A stretch of DNA of 64,000 nt from DASUPK01 sp963736685 (GTDB lineage: Bacteria; Actinomycetota; Thermoleophilia; Solirubrobacterales; 70-9): NCBI GenBank assembly GCA_963736685.1, contig CAVTPZ010000037.1, positions 1-64,000 of the forward strand, read 5' to 3'. Every line of letters starts with the position of its first letter. Position 1 is the first letter of the stretch. A program made the position numbers and the translations under genes. This document shows positions 37,717-46,822 of this stretch, piece after piece. Under the pieces are notes generated by a model. It had not been told where the DNA came from, did not search any database, and saw only the letters and a program-made list of their open reading frames with translations.

Positions 37717-38043
37717 GTGCCGGGCAAGCTCAACGATGTGACCGACGCCACCTTCCAGTCCGACGTGCTCGACGCCGACGGGCCCGTGCTCGTCGACTTC
37801 TGGGCGCCCTGGTGCGGGCCGTGCCGCGTGGTCCATCCGGTGCTCGAGGAGATCGACTCCGAGCGCGACGATCTCACCATCGTCAGCCTGAACACGGACG
37901 AGAACCCGCAGACCGCGGCCAAGTACGAGGTCCTTTCGATCCCGACGATGATCGTCTTCAAGGACGGCGACGTCGCGACTCGCCTGGTCGGCGCCCGCCC
38001 GAAGGCCCGGCTCGAGTCCGAGCTCGAACCGGTTCTCGCCTAG
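37717..38043 (+). CDS. trxA: Thioredoxin
   Basis: A 108-residue disulfide reductase. The active site is FWAPWCGPCRVVHPVLEEI and the cis-Pro segment is VLSIPTMIVFKDGD. GTG 37717 is preceded by AGGAG (37706-37710) with six-base spacing. The upstream gap carries TAGACT (37672-37677) as a possible -10. Its stop overlaps that of the convergent TetR remnant. Confidence 0.94.
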   Translation: MPGKLNDVTDATFQSDVLDADGPVLVDFWAPWCGPCRVVHPVLEEIDSERDDLTIVSLNTDENPQTAAKYEVLSIPTMIVFKDGDVATRLVGARPKARLESELEPVLA

Positions 38044-38483
38044 CTCAGCTTCTTCTCGAAGCCGTCGAAGAGGATCTTGAGGCCGCGCTCGAAGCGACGG
38101 TCGCTCGCCCGGTCGCCTGAGAAGGTCTCGGTGAGGCGCTCCATGGCCTCCCGCACATCACCGCGCATGAGCTTGCTGACGTTCGAGTACTCGCCCGTCG
38201 CGAGCTGGGCTTCGAAGAACGCAACCGCCGAGTCGGTCATGTCGGGATCGCCCTCGGCCTCGTACATCTCCTGAAGGATCTCCCGCAGGGTGAACCCGAA
38301 GACGTAGTCGTCCACGAGGAGCACCAGTTCAACACGCTCTCGTGGCGGAACCCTCAGCTCGCTGACCGCCGCCAGTGACTGCTCGAAATGCTTCAGGAGC
38401 TTCAAGAACCACCCCTGGATCTTCGAGGCGATGGGCGAGCCCGTGCAATCCGGGCCGAGCAGGCTGGTTAGGCGAACCGCCAC
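38040..38483 (-). pseudogene. TetR-family regulator remnant lacking the DNA-binding domain
   Basis: A 147-residue open frame from GTG 38483 that contains only the ligand-binding half of a TetR protein: VELVLLVDDYVFGFTLREIL is the TetR_C_1 signature, followed by FEAQLATGEYSNVSKLM and a C-terminal helix RRFERGLKILFDGFEKKL. The helix-turn-helix half is missing; the sequence further upstream on the same strand is the RidA gene on the other strand. It may be a degraded regulator, or a small protein that still dimerises with TetR partners. Expression is unproven. Confidence 0.65.
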
Positions 38484-38493
38484 GCCTGCCAGG

Positions 38494-38889
38494 ATGCGGG
38501 CGTTGGCCGGTCACCGTCAGCGGGTCGAGTCCGGGTCGCCCTTCGAGGCGACCGTGGGCTTCTCGCGGGCGGTGCGCAGTGGAGATCGCGTGCTGGTGTC
38601 GGGGACCGCACCGATCTGGCCCGATGGCTCCTGCGATTCGGATCCCGAGGTTCAGGCGGGACGCTGCCTCGAAATCATCCTCGAGGCCCTCGCGGAAGCG
38701 GAAACCGGCGCCGAGAATGTCATCCGAACCAGGATGTTCATCACCGACGCGGCCCATTCCGCGGCGGTCGGCCGCGCGCACGCCGCCGTCTTCCGCGAGA
38801 TCCGGCCGGCGGCCACGATGGTCGTGGTGGCCGGACTGCTCGATCCGCGCTGGAAGGTCGAGATCGAGGCGGAGGCGATCCTCGGCTAG
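38494..38889 (+). CDS. RidA (YjgF/YER057c/UK114) family protein
   Basis: A 131-residue protein of the Rid family, which in RidA itself hydrolyses reactive enamine/imine intermediates. The strand RVLVSGTAPIWPDG, the helix EVQAGRCLEIILEALAEAE, VIRTRMFITD and the end ATMVVVAGLLDPRWKVEIEAEA fit the trimeric fold. The catalytic Arg of RidA is expected in NVIRTRMF, which is present. ATG 38494 lies ten bases from the divergent TetR remnant, so an older upstream gene part was probably lost here. Confidence 0.85.
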   Translation: MRALAGHRQRVESGSPFEATVGFSRAVRSGDRVLVSGTAPIWPDGSCDSDPEVQAGRCLEIILEALAEAETGAENVIRTRMFITDAAHSAAVGRAHAAVFREIRPAATMVVVAGLLDPRWKVEIEAEAILG

Positions 38890-38917
38890 CCGATCTGCCG
38901 AGGTCGAAAACCGGCGA

Positions 38918-38959
38918 GTTGGTGAGTTATCGCCCCCCGTCGGCCGAAAACTCACCAAC
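38918..38959. terminator. Inverted repeat between convergent genes, possible bidirectional terminator
   Basis: GTTGGTGAGTT (38918-38928) and AACTCACCAAC (38949-38959) are perfect complements with a 20-base loop. There is no clear T tract, though GTTTTC follows on the minus strand. It sits in the 77-base gap between the RidA and HAD genes. Confidence 0.4.
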
Positions 38960-38966
38960 CGCGCCG

Positions 38967-39620
38967 TCATCGGAGCGGTCGCACCGTGTCGGACGTGACT
39001 TCGGTGAGTGATTCGGCCGTCACGTCGGCCAATTCGAGCGCCTCTGGCTCCGGCGGGAACTCGCGGTTCGGCACCGCGATCACCGCCATCCCCGCGGCAT
39101 GGGCCGAGCGGATCCCGTTCGTCGAATCCTCGATCGCGACGCACGCGGTCGGATCCACCTCCAGGCGCCGCGCGGCCTCCAGGTAGACATCGGGCGCCGG
39201 CTTCCCCGCCCCAACCTCCTCCGAGGACACGGTCGCCTGAAAGTCATCCGCGATCCCGGCCAGATCGAGAACCAGGTCGATGACGTGCCGATTCGACGAG
39301 GACGCCAGGCCGAGCGGCCACTCGGCGGCGAGCGCCTTCACGGCCTCCACGGCGCCTGGCAGCAGCGGCAGCTTCTCCCGGTAGGTGTCCGCGACGCCGT
39401 CCGCGACCTCGCGCGAGATCCGCTCCGGATCCATGTCGACTCCGAGCCGGTCGTGGACGTAGCGCGACCACTCGACCGAGCTCATTCCCATCATGTCCCG
39501 CTGGGCGCCGTCTTGCCAGCGGCCGCCGTTCTCCTCGACGAACCGCATGCGCACCTCGTCCCAGACCCCCTCCGAGTCGACCAGTACGCCGTCGAGGTCG
39601 AATATGACCGCGTCGGCCAC
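38967..39620 (-). CDS. HAD-superfamily hydrolase (beta-phosphoglucomutase-like)
   Basis: A 217-residue phosphatase or phosphomutase. Motif I is FDLDGVLVDSEG, motif II ASSSNRHVI, motif III Lys is in GAGKPAPDVYLEAA and motif IV is CVAIEDSTNGIRSA. An alpha-helical cap of the C1 type lies between residues 15 and 85. GTG 39620 follows the ileS stop directly, so it is cotranscribed with ileS. Whether it acts on sugar phosphates is undetermined. Confidence 0.87.
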   Translation of the reverse strand: MADAVIFDLDGVLVDSEGVWDEVRMRFVEENGGRWQDGAQRDMMGMSSVEWSRYVHDRLGVDMDPERISREVADGVADTYREKLPLLPGAVEAVKALAAEWPLGLASSSNRHVIDLVLDLAGIADDFQATVSSEEVGAGKPAPDVYLEAARRLEVDPTACVAIEDSTNGIRSAHAAGMAVIAVPNREFPPEPEALELADVTAESLTEVTSDTVRPLR

Positions 39621-42600
39621 TCAGGCCCTGCTCACGGCGATCCGCAGCTCCCTGCCCTCGATGGTGGCCTTCTCACCGGCACCGTCGGCGCTGTAGTCGA
39701 CCGAGTCCGCCAGGGTCTCGCCCGCGATGTAGGCCTCGTGCTCCCGAGCGGCGGCCAGCAGCTCCTCGTCGCCGCCGAGCGCGAGAGCGATCCGGTCCGA
39801 GACCTCGAGGCCGGCCTGCTTGCGCGCCTCCTGGACAGCGCGGACGACCTCGCGGGCCAGCCCTTCCCGAAGCAGCTCGTCGTCGAGCTCGAGCTCCAGG
39901 GCGACGGCGTGGCCCGCCTCGGCCTCCACCTGGTAGCCCTCGAGCTGTTCCATGACGAGGTTCACGTCATCGGCCGAGAGGGTGCGGTCCTTGCCGTCGA
40001 TGCTGATGCCGACCTCCTCGCCCATCTCGAGCGCCTGCGACACGGCCGCTGCGTCGAGCGCCTCCACAGCGGCGGCGACCTGTGGCATCTCCTTGCCGAA
40101 GCGGGGCCCGAGCGAGCGATAGTTGGGCCGCACGCGGTAGGAGACGAGCTCGGCCTCCGTTCGCACGAAGTCGACCTCCTTGACGTTGAGCTCCGAGGCG
40201 ACCACCTCCGTGAGGCGCTCGATCGAAGCCCGCTCGGTCTCCGAGGCGACCACCACCGCCTTGCGGAGGGGCTGGCGCAGCTTGACCTTGGCCTGGGCGC
40301 GGGCCGCCCGTCCCAGCTCCACCGTGCGGCGAACCGCGTCCATCCCGGCCTCGAGCTGGGTGTCGATCCGGCTCTCGTCGACCTGCGGGTAGTCGCAGAG
40401 GTGAACCGAGTCCCGGTCCCCCTCGAAATCCTCGCCGGTTCCCACCGCGAGGTTCGTGTAGATCTCGTCGGCGAGAAAGGGGGTGAACGGCGCCAGCAGC
40501 GTGACCAGCGTGAGCAGGCAATGCCGCAGGGTGGCGAAGGCCGCCTCGTCCCCGTCCCAGAAGCGCCGGCGGCTGAGGCGCACATACCAATTGGAGAGCT
40601 CTTCGCTGTAGTCCGAGATCGCGCGGGCCGCGTGCGTGCAGTCGAAGCTCTCCATGTGCTCGCGGACCTCCGCGATCGTGTGGTGCAGGCGTGAGAGCGC
40701 CCAGCGATCGAGCTCCCCGGCGGAGCCCTCCCGGGGCCTTCCGGAGCTCCAGGCCTCCGACAGGCCGGCCGGTTCGAGACCCTCGGCGTTCGCGTAAAGC
40801 ACCCAGAACGAGTACGTATTCCAGAGCGTCAGCAGGAAATGGCGGACCGCATCCCCAACGGTGTCGAGGGAGAAGCGGTAGCCCTCCCAGGGCTCCTTGG
40901 AGGCAAAGTAGTACCAGCGGAACGCGTCCGCGCCGTGGCGGTCGATGACGTCCCAGGGAGCGACGACGTTGCGACGGCTCTTGGACATCTTCTGGCCCTC
41001 GGGGTCGAGGATCAGGCCGAGGCAGACCACGTTCCGGTAGCTCGAGGTGTCGAAGAGCAGCACCGACTCTGCGAGCAGCGTGTAGAACCAGCCGCGGGTC
41101 TGGTCGATCGCCTCGCAGATGAAGTCGGCGGGGAAGCGCTCCTTGAAGATCTCCTCGTTCTCGAACGGGTAGTGGTACTGGGCCCAGGGCATCGAGCCCG
41201 AGTCGAACCAGGTGTCGATCACCGACGCGACGCGGCGCATCGTGCCCTGGCAGCCATCCCGCTCGCACGGATAGGAGGCCTTGTCGATGTAGGGACGGTG
41301 CAGGTCGTCCGGGATCTCGGCGCCCTTTTCCCGCAGCTCCGCGATGGAGCCGGCGCAGAAGCGCTGATCGCAGTCCTCGCCGTCGCATTCCCAGATCGGC
41401 AGCGGGGTTCCCCAATAGCGATCGCGCGAGAGGGCCCAGTCGACGTTGCCCTCGAGCCACTTGCCGAAGCGCCCGTGCTTGATGTGATCGGGGTGCCAGC
41501 CGATCTCCTCGTTGGCGGCGAGCATCCGGTCGCGCACCTCCGTCGTCTTCACGTACCAGCTCGCCTTGGCGTAGTAGAGGAGCGGCGTGTCGCAGCGCCA
41601 GCAGTGCGGATAGGAGTGCAGGTAGGCCTCGGAGCGGAGCAGCTTGCCCTTCTCCCGGAGCGCCTCGACGATCGCAGGGTCGGCGTCCTTGACGAACTGG
41701 CCCTGGAAGTCGCTGATCCGCTCATCGAAGCGGCCCCGCAGGTCGACGGGATTCTGGAGCTTGATCCCGTACTCCTCGCCGAGCTTGAAATCGTCCTCGC
41801 CGAAGGCGATCGCGGTGTGGACCAGCCCGGTGCCCTCGTCCGTCGTGACGAAGCCCGCGAGCAGGATGGTGTGGCCGCGCGGGCCGTAGTCGGTGATGTA
41901 GTCGAAGGGCGGCTCGTAGGCGGCACCCGCGAGCGCCTCGCCAGGGAAGCTCGAGAGCACCTCGGCCTCCTCCCCCAGGACGTGCTCCAGGCGCTCCCGG
42001 GCCACGACGAAGACCTCGTCTCCCAACCGGGCGCGTACGTACTCGATCTCAGCACCCGCCGCCACGGCGGCGTTCGTGATCAGGGTCCACGGCGTGGTCG
42101 TCCAGACCAGCAGCTGGTCCCCCTGCTCGAGCGGGGATACCGGGGCAACGACAGGCAGCTTCACGTAGACGGCGGGGTCCTCGACGTCCTGGTAGCCGAG
42201 AGCGACCTCGTGGGAGGAGAGCGCCGTGCCGTCGCGCGGGCAGTAGGGAACGACCTTGTAGTCCTCGTAGAGCCGCCCGTCGTCCCACATCCGCCGCAGC
42301 GCCCACCAGACCGACTCGATGTAGTCGTTGGTCATCGTCACGTAGGGGTCGTCGAGGTCGAGCCAGAAGCCGATCCGCTCGGTCATGCGGTTCCAGTCCT
42401 CGACGTAGCGGAAGACCGACTCGCGGCAACGAGCGTTGAACTCGGCGATCCCGAATTCCTCGATCTCCTCCTTCGAGGTGATCCCCAGCTCCCGCTCGAC
42501 CTCCAGCTCGACCGGGAGGCCATGGCAGTCCCAGCCCGCCTTGCGGGGAACCTGGTGCCCGGTCATGGTCTTGAAGCGCGGGTAGATGTCCTTGAAGACC

Positions 42601-42791
42601 CTGGCCAGGACGTGATGCGACCCGGGTCGGCCGTTGGCCGTGGGCGGGCCTTCGTAGAAGCTCCAGAGCGGGCTCCCCTCGCGGTTCGTGAAGGAGCGCT
42701 CGAAGACGTCGCGCTCGCGCCAGCGCTCGAGGATGCGCTCCTCGAGCTCGGGGAATGACTGCTTTGGGTCCACTGATCGGAATCCAGCCAC
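39621..42791 (-). CDS. ileS: Isoleucyl-tRNA synthetase
   Basis: A 1,056-residue class I aminoacyl-tRNA synthetase that charges tRNA-Ile. The HIGH-equivalent is GRPGSHHVLARV (about 55-66), the editing domain begins around 190, the KMSKS loop reads KMSKSRRNVV (about 602) and the C-terminal region lacks the zinc-finger cysteines of E. coli IleS. The GxHHVLAR form and the extended C-terminus point to the eukaryote-like type 2 enzyme, which in known cases is less sensitive to mupirocin. The gene lies 19 bases after the VOC gene, so no T-box leader fits directly upstream. Confidence 0.95.
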   Translation of the reverse strand: MAGFRSVDPKQSFPELEERILERWRERDVFERSFTNREGSPLWSFYEGPPTANGRPGSHHVLARVFKDIYPRFKTMTGHQVPRKAGWDCHGLPVELEVERELGITSKEEIEEFGIAEFNARCRESVFRYVEDWNRMTERIGFWLDLDDPYVTMTNDYIESVWWALRRMWDDGRLYEDYKVVPYCPRDGTALSSHEVALGYQDVEDPAVYVKLPVVAPVSPLEQGDQLLVWTTTPWTLITNAAVAAGAEIEYVRARLGDEVFVVARERLEHVLGEEAEVLSSFPGEALAGAAYEPPFDYITDYGPRGHTILLAGFVTTDEGTGLVHTAIAFGEDDFKLGEEYGIKLQNPVDLRGRFDERISDFQGQFVKDADPAIVEALREKGKLLRSEAYLHSYPHCWRCDTPLLYYAKASWYVKTTEVRDRMLAANEEIGWHPDHIKHGRFGKWLEGNVDWALSRDRYWGTPLPIWECDGEDCDQRFCAGSIAELREKGAEIPDDLHRPYIDKASYPCERDGCQGTMRRVASVIDTWFDSGSMPWAQYHYPFENEEIFKERFPADFICEAIDQTRGWFYTLLAESVLLFDTSSYRNVVCLGLILDPEGQKMSKSRRNVVAPWDVIDRHGADAFRWYYFASKEPWEGYRFSLDTVGDAVRHFLLTLWNTYSFWVLYANAEGLEPAGLSEAWSSGRPREGSAGELDRWALSRLHHTIAEVREHMESFDCTHAARAISDYSEELSNWYVRLSRRRFWDGDEAAFATLRHCLLTLVTLLAPFTPFLADEIYTNLAVGTGEDFEGDRDSVHLCDYPQVDESRIDTQLEAGMDAVRRTVELGRAARAQAKVKLRQPLRKAVVVASETERASIERLTEVVASELNVKEVDFVRTEAELVSYRVRPNYRSLGPRFGKEMPQVAAAVEALDAAAVSQALEMGEEVGISIDGKDRTLSADDVNLVMEQLEGYQVEAEAGHAVALELELDDELLREGLAREVVRAVQEARKQAGLEVSDRIALALGGDEELLAAAREHEAYIAGETLADSVDYSADGAGEKATIEGRELRIAVSRA

Positions 42792-42810
42792 GTCTGCCGG
42801 ATTCTCGCAG

Positions 42811-43236
42811 TCAGTCGGAGGGCAGCGTCACCGAGCCGTCCGCGCCGATGGTCCACCGCGGGTTGTGGGCGACCTCCCACGGATACCCGTCCGGATCGAT
42901 GAAGACCGCCGAGTACCCGCCCCAGAAGGTCTCGCCCGGCTCGCGGCCGATCGTCGCGCCCGCCTCGCGCGCCTCCTCGATCACCTCGTCGACCTCCTGG
43001 GGCGAGCGGGTGTTGTACGCAAGGGTGATCCCGCCCCAGCCGCTGCCGGCCTCCACGGCGCTGTCCTCCGCGAGCTGATCGCGGCCCCAGAGCGCGACGA
43101 TCATCCCGCCCGCCTGGAAGAAGACGACGTCGTCGTCAGGGGCGGCGCCGGACTTCCAGCCGAGCGCCTCATAGAAGCGGCGTGCCCGGCCGAGGTCCGA
43201 GACTCCGAGGGTGACCAGGCTGAGGCGCTGCTCCAT
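42811..43236 (-). CDS. VOC (glyoxalase/bleomycin resistance) family protein
   Basis: A 141-residue protein of two beta-alpha-beta-beta-beta units. LSLVTLGVSDLGRARRFYEAL opens the first unit and GYSAVFIDPDGYPWEVAHNP closes the second; the Glu in PWEVAHN could be a metal ligand. Close relatives are of unknown function. It is probably cotranscribed with ileS downstream. Confidence 0.83.
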   Translation of the reverse strand: MEQRLSLVTLGVSDLGRARRFYEALGWKSGAAPDDDVVFFQAGGMIVALWGRDQLAEDSAVEAGSGWGGITLAYNTRSPQEVDEVIEEAREAGATIGREPGETFWGGYSAVFIDPDGYPWEVAHNPRWTIGADGSVTLPSD

Positions 43237-43245
43237 GCCGCCTTC

Positions 43246-44415
43246 TTAGCAGGACTTGCGCTTGTCCCTGCTGTGCCCGGGACAGCTGTCGCGTCCTCCA
43301 CCACCGATCAGCCGGTCTCGAGCCTTGCCGCCGTTGAGGATGTCCTTGCCGGCGTCTCCGTAGAGGCGGTCCCTGCCGCCGCCGCCTTTCAGCGTGTCCT
43401 TGCCGGGCCCGCCGCACAGGACGTCGCCGGCCCCGAGTCCGGAGATCTTGTCCCTGCCGCCCAGGCCGGCGATCACGTCGGCGAATGGCCCGCCGGTGAT
43501 CCTGTCGTTCCCGGGAGTTCCGTAGATGGTCGCCAGCTGGCCGTGGCAGTCCGGGGGCTCGGCCTCTACATCGACCGCCGTGATCAGTGCCGGGTCGGCG
43601 AAGACCTGGCTGCTGGCGCCCGTTCTCGGGTCGATGCGCAGGACGGCGTCCGGGCTGCCGACGTCAGCGGCGTAGACGAATCCGTCGACGCCGCGTGTCA
43701 GGCCGTAGATGTGCCTGCCTGGATCGAGCGTCGCGAGGGTCGTCACGGCGCCGGTTGCGGGATTGACCCGGTCGAGCGTGTCGGGATTGGTGCCATCGTC
43801 GGTGACCAGGAGCGACCCGTCGGTGTCCACCTCGACGTCGACCGGATGCGACAGCCCATCGGCGAACACGCTCGGCGTTCCGCCGGGGGGCAGGCGAAGC
43901 AGGTTGCCCGCCGTGTTCTGTGCTGCGTAGATCGTGCCGTCCGTGCCGACGGCCACGCCGTAGAGGGATGCGCCCAGGGGAGATTCCGGCGCCAGGAACT
44001 GCTTCGCGCCGTCCCTGGGATCGACTCGCGTCAAGCCGGAGTTCGCCGCGCCGGTGTAGTCGGCGACCACAAGCGATCCGGAGGGCTCGCGAGCGATGCC
44101 GTAGGCGAAATCGATGTTCGCGATCGTGCTGACCGCGCCGCTGCGATCCACCCTGAGCACGCCCGCATGGTCCTCGTTGGTGGCGTAGAGGTCGCCGTTC
44201 GGGCCGAAGTTGAGGAAGCTCACTCCCTCCGCGGTCGTGGCGAAGTTGGAGAAGCCGGGAACGGCCGGATTCAATCGCAGGATCGTGCTGGTGGTCGGCG
44301 ACGCGTCGTTGCTGGTCACGTACAGATCCCCGGCCGCTGCATGAGCCAGGGATGGTGAGAGCAAGCCGATCGCCATCCCTCCGATGGCAAGCACTGCCCG
44401 GGTCAACGGACGCAT
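43246..44415 (-). CDS. Secreted beta-propeller protein with C-terminal RTX-like calcium-binding repeats
   Basis: A 389-residue exported protein. Residues 1-27 are a signal peptide (MRPLTRAVLAIGGMAIGLLS..., cleavage after AHA). Residues 28-290 are NHL/SMP-30-like propeller blades with repeated patterns such as NGDLYATNEDHAG, GTIYAAQNTAGNL and GFVYAADVGSPDAV. From about 300 come nonapeptides of the GGxGxDxL type (GTPGNDRITGG, GLGGRDKISGLGAGD, GGGGRDRLYGDAGKD), which bind Ca2+ in RTX proteins. The end is basic with a terminal Cys. No secretion system genes are near. Ligand or enzymatic role unknown. Confidence 0.78.
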   Translation of the reverse strand: MRPLTRAVLAIGGMAIGLLSPSLAHAAAGDLYVTSNDASPTTSTILRLNPAVPGFSNFATTAEGVSFLNFGPNGDLYATNEDHAGVLRVDRSGAVSTIANIDFAYGIAREPSGSLVVADYTGAANSGLTRVDPRDGAKQFLAPESPLGASLYGVAVGTDGTIYAAQNTAGNLLRLPPGGTPSVFADGLSHPVDVEVDTDGSLLVTDDGTNPDTLDRVNPATGAVTTLATLDPGRHIYGLTRGVDGFVYAADVGSPDAVLRIDPRTGASSQVFADPALITAVDVEAEPPDCHGQLATIYGTPGNDRITGGPFADVIAGLGGRDKISGLGAGDVLCGGPGKDTLKGGGGRDRLYGDAGKDILNGGKARDRLIGGGGRDSCPGHSRDKRKSC

Positions 44416-44462
44416 CTCGAGCCTCCTGCCCCGATGGCCCGGACCACCAAGAAGCGTTGTCG

Positions 44463-44915
44463 TTAAGCGGCGCGGTCCAGCTTACGACAGAGGTCTGCGA
44501 GCTGCCGCTTCTCGGTCTCGTCGAGAACCCCGAACGCCTCGCGGACCCGCTCGGCGTGAGCGGGGAAGGCGTGCGTGACGAGGTTGTAGCCGGCATCCGT
44601 CAAACCAACCGCGACGGCTCGGCGATCGCTCTCCAGACGGGTGCGGTTGACGAAGCCGCGGTTCTCGAGCGTGTCGAGGACCTCGGTCGCGGTGGCTTTC
44701 GAGGCGCCCAACCGTCGGCGCATCGTGCGCAGCTCCAGACGGCCCCCCGCGCTGGTGAGCAGCACCAGCATCGTGAAGCCGGTCGCCGAAACGCCGATCC
44801 GCTCGAGGTCCGCCGCAAGGCGGCGGGTCAGGTTCGCCTGCGCCCGCACCAGCGCCTCCAGAGCTCGATGCGCGAGCGGATCGATGGGGCGAAGTGGCGT
44901 CGCCTCGTCGGTCAC
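44463..44915 (-). CDS. MarR family transcriptional regulator
   Basis: A 150-residue winged-helix regulator. The DNA-binding part has ELRTMRRRLGASKATATEVLDTLENRGFV and the wing RTRLESDRRAVAVGLTDAG. I start at GTG 44915 because a minus-strand TACCTT (44923-44928) lies seven bases before it; longer versions would run through the divergent lipoprotein gene. The two divergent leaderless promoters share a 42-base gap, so this regulator may control the lipoprotein gene. Confidence 0.85.
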   Translation of the reverse strand: MTDEATPLRPIDPLAHRALEALVRAQANLTRRLAADLERIGVSATGFTMLVLLTSAGGRLELRTMRRRLGASKATATEVLDTLENRGFVNRTRLESDRRAVAVGLTDAGYNLVTHAFPAHAERVREAFGVLDETEKRQLADLCRKLDRAA

Positions 44916-44957
44916 TGTCGTCAAGGTATGGGCCGCAGCGGACGTAGGATCGGGGGA

Positions 44958-45425
44958 ATGCGGAAGCGACTTTCGATCATCCTGCTCCTCTCCACTGCCC
45001 TCCTGGCGGTCACGGGCTGCGGCGCGAAGAAGGACGACCTCGCTCCGGCGGCCTGCCTGGTCACGAACCGCGGATACCTGAGGGCTCTCGACAGTGCCCC
45101 CGGCCCCGTGCGCCTCGCCGGGACCACGCCGATCTCGGATTGCCTCGTGGCCGAACAGGACGCGGGGCAGCTGGCCAACATCGGCCAGGAGATGATCGTC
45201 GCCGCAACCAAGCTGAACGCCGCCGCTCGCGCGGGCTCTCTGCCCGCCGCGGTACAGCTCGGTTACCTGATCGGCGCGGTCGCCAAGGGCGCCGACGCGA
45301 TCCACACCGACCTGGCCCGGCGGCTCAACGCCGCCGCCAGATTCAGTCAGACGGGCGGCACGCTGCCCGCGAGCTTCGAGCGCGCGTTCGGGCGCGGCTA
45401 CGCCGCAGGCCACACCACTGGCTAG
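44958..45425 (+). CDS. Hypothetical lipoprotein
   Basis: A 155-residue protein with a lipoprotein signal peptide (MRKRLSIILLLSTALLAVTGC, lipobox VTGC with Cys21). The mature part is mostly helical, Ala-rich, with two further cysteines in AACLVTNRGY and ISDCLVAEQD. No family recognised. TAGGAT at 44945-44950 is seven bases before the ATG. It is divergent from MarR and 15 bases upstream of fumC, whose promoter overlaps its end. Confidence 0.75.
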   Translation: MRKRLSIILLLSTALLAVTGCGAKKDDLAPAACLVTNRGYLRALDSAPGPVRLAGTTPISDCLVAEQDAGQLANIGQEMIVAATKLNAAARAGSLPAAVQLGYLIGAVAKGADAIHTDLARRLNAAARFSQTGGTLPASFERAFGRGYAAGHTTG

Positions 45426-45440
45426 GTAGCCTGAGTGGTG

Positions 45441-46766
45441 ATGGAAGCCAAGACCGCGGATCAGCTCTGGGGGGGCGAGACCACGAAGGCCGTTGAGAAT
45501 TTTCAGATCTCGGGTCAGCCCGTACCGGCGCCGGTGATCCACTGGCTGGGCAGGTTGAAGGCCGCCGCCGCCCGCGCGAATGCCGAGCTCGGCCAGCTCG
45601 ACTCCGACCTCGCCGAGCGGATCGCCAAGGCGGGAGACGAGGTCGCCGGCGGCGAGCATGACGAGCAGTTCCCGATCGATGTCTTCCAGACCGGCTCCGG
45701 AACCTCCTCGAACATGAACGCCAACGAGGTGATCGCCGAGCTCGCGGGCGACGAGGCCCACCCCAACGACCACGTCAACATGGGTCAGTCCTCGAACGAC
45801 GTCTTCCCCTCCGCCGTCCACCTGGCGGCGCTGGGCGAGGTCCACTCCGATCTGCTGCCGGCGCTGGACGAGCTCCGCGCGGCTCTGGAGCGCAAGGGCG
45901 AGGAGTTCACCGACCTGGTCAAGACGGGCCGCACCCATCTGATGGACGCCGTCCCCGTCACGCTCGGGCAGGAGTTCGCCGGCTACGCAACGCAGATCCG
46001 GCTGGGTGCGGAACGCGTTCGCTCGACCCTCGGCCGTGTCGGGCAGATCCCGCTCGGCGGCACCGCAACGGGAACGGGCCTCAACACCCATCCGGAGTTC
46101 GCAGCCAAGGTCCGTGAGCAGCTCAGCGCGGACACGGGCCTGGACATCTCGGAGCCCGCCGATCCGTTCGAGGCGCAGGCGAACCGCGATTCGCTGGTCG
46201 AGCTCTCGGGAGCACTCAAGACGGTGGCGGTTTCGATGATCAAGATCGCCAACGATCTGGCGCTGATGGGCTCCGGCCCACGGGCCGGACTCGCCGAGCT
46301 CCGGCTACCCGAGCTCCAGAAGGGCTCTTCGATCATGCCCGGCAAGGTCAACCCGGTGATCCCCGAGGTCGTGATCCAGGTGGCCGACCAGGTGATCGGG
46401 AACGATGCCGCGATCACGATGGGCGGCAGCCAGGGCCAGTTCGAGCTCAATGTCCGGGTTCCGCTGATCGCACGGAACCTGCTCGACTCGATCAAGCTGC
46501 TCGCCGCCGCCGCCCGCCACCTCGACGAGAAGTGCGTCAAGGGGATCGAGCCAAACGAGGAGATGCTGGAGCGCCACCGCGAGTCGAACCTGATCGTCGC
46601 GACGGCCCTCAACCCGCACATCGGCTACGACAAGGCGGGCGAGATCGTCAAGGAGGCGGCTGCGTCCAATCGCTCGATTCGCGAGGTCGCGAAGGAGATG
46701 GGCGTTTCCGAGGAGATCCTCGACGAAGCGCTCGACCATCGCAAGATGGCTCACCCGCACGACTGA
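45441..46766 (+). CDS. fumC: Class II fumarate hydratase
   Basis: A 441-residue TCA-cycle enzyme that hydrates fumarate to malate. Signatures are QTGSGTSSNMNANEV, the substrate-binding HPNDHVNMGQSSNDVFP, KTGRTHLMDAVPVTLGQE with the catalytic His, and the superfamily loop GSSIMPGKVNPVIPE. I choose ATG 45441 over two preceding GTGs because TAGCCT (45427-45432) fits a leaderless start eight bases before it and the protein then begins MEAKTADQLWGGET. Confidence 0.96.
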   Translation: MEAKTADQLWGGETTKAVENFQISGQPVPAPVIHWLGRLKAAAARANAELGQLDSDLAERIAKAGDEVAGGEHDEQFPIDVFQTGSGTSSNMNANEVIAELAGDEAHPNDHVNMGQSSNDVFPSAVHLAALGEVHSDLLPALDELRAALERKGEEFTDLVKTGRTHLMDAVPVTLGQEFAGYATQIRLGAERVRSTLGRVGQIPLGGTATGTGLNTHPEFAAKVREQLSADTGLDISEPADPFEAQANRDSLVELSGALKTVAVSMIKIANDLALMGSGPRAGLAELRLPELQKGSSIMPGKVNPVIPEVVIQVADQVIGNDAAITMGGSQGQFELNVRVPLIARNLLDSIKLLAAAARHLDEKCVKGIEPNEEMLERHRESNLIVATALNPHIGYDKAGEIVKEAAASNRSIREVAKEMGVSEEILDEALDHRKMAHPHD

Positions 46767-46822
46767 GTCGGGCGGAGCGATCGCACATCCCGCGGCCCGC
46801 CCGCGGCGTAAGGTCGGGTGTG

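Noticed and set aside
40839..42758. A 639-codon plus-strand open frame opposite ileS
   Set aside because: Antisense shadow of a strongly conserved synthetase; no ribosome binding site or motif.
42792..42810. T-box leader upstream of ileS
   Set aside because: Only 19 bases separate ileS from the upstream VOC gene, too short for a T-box.
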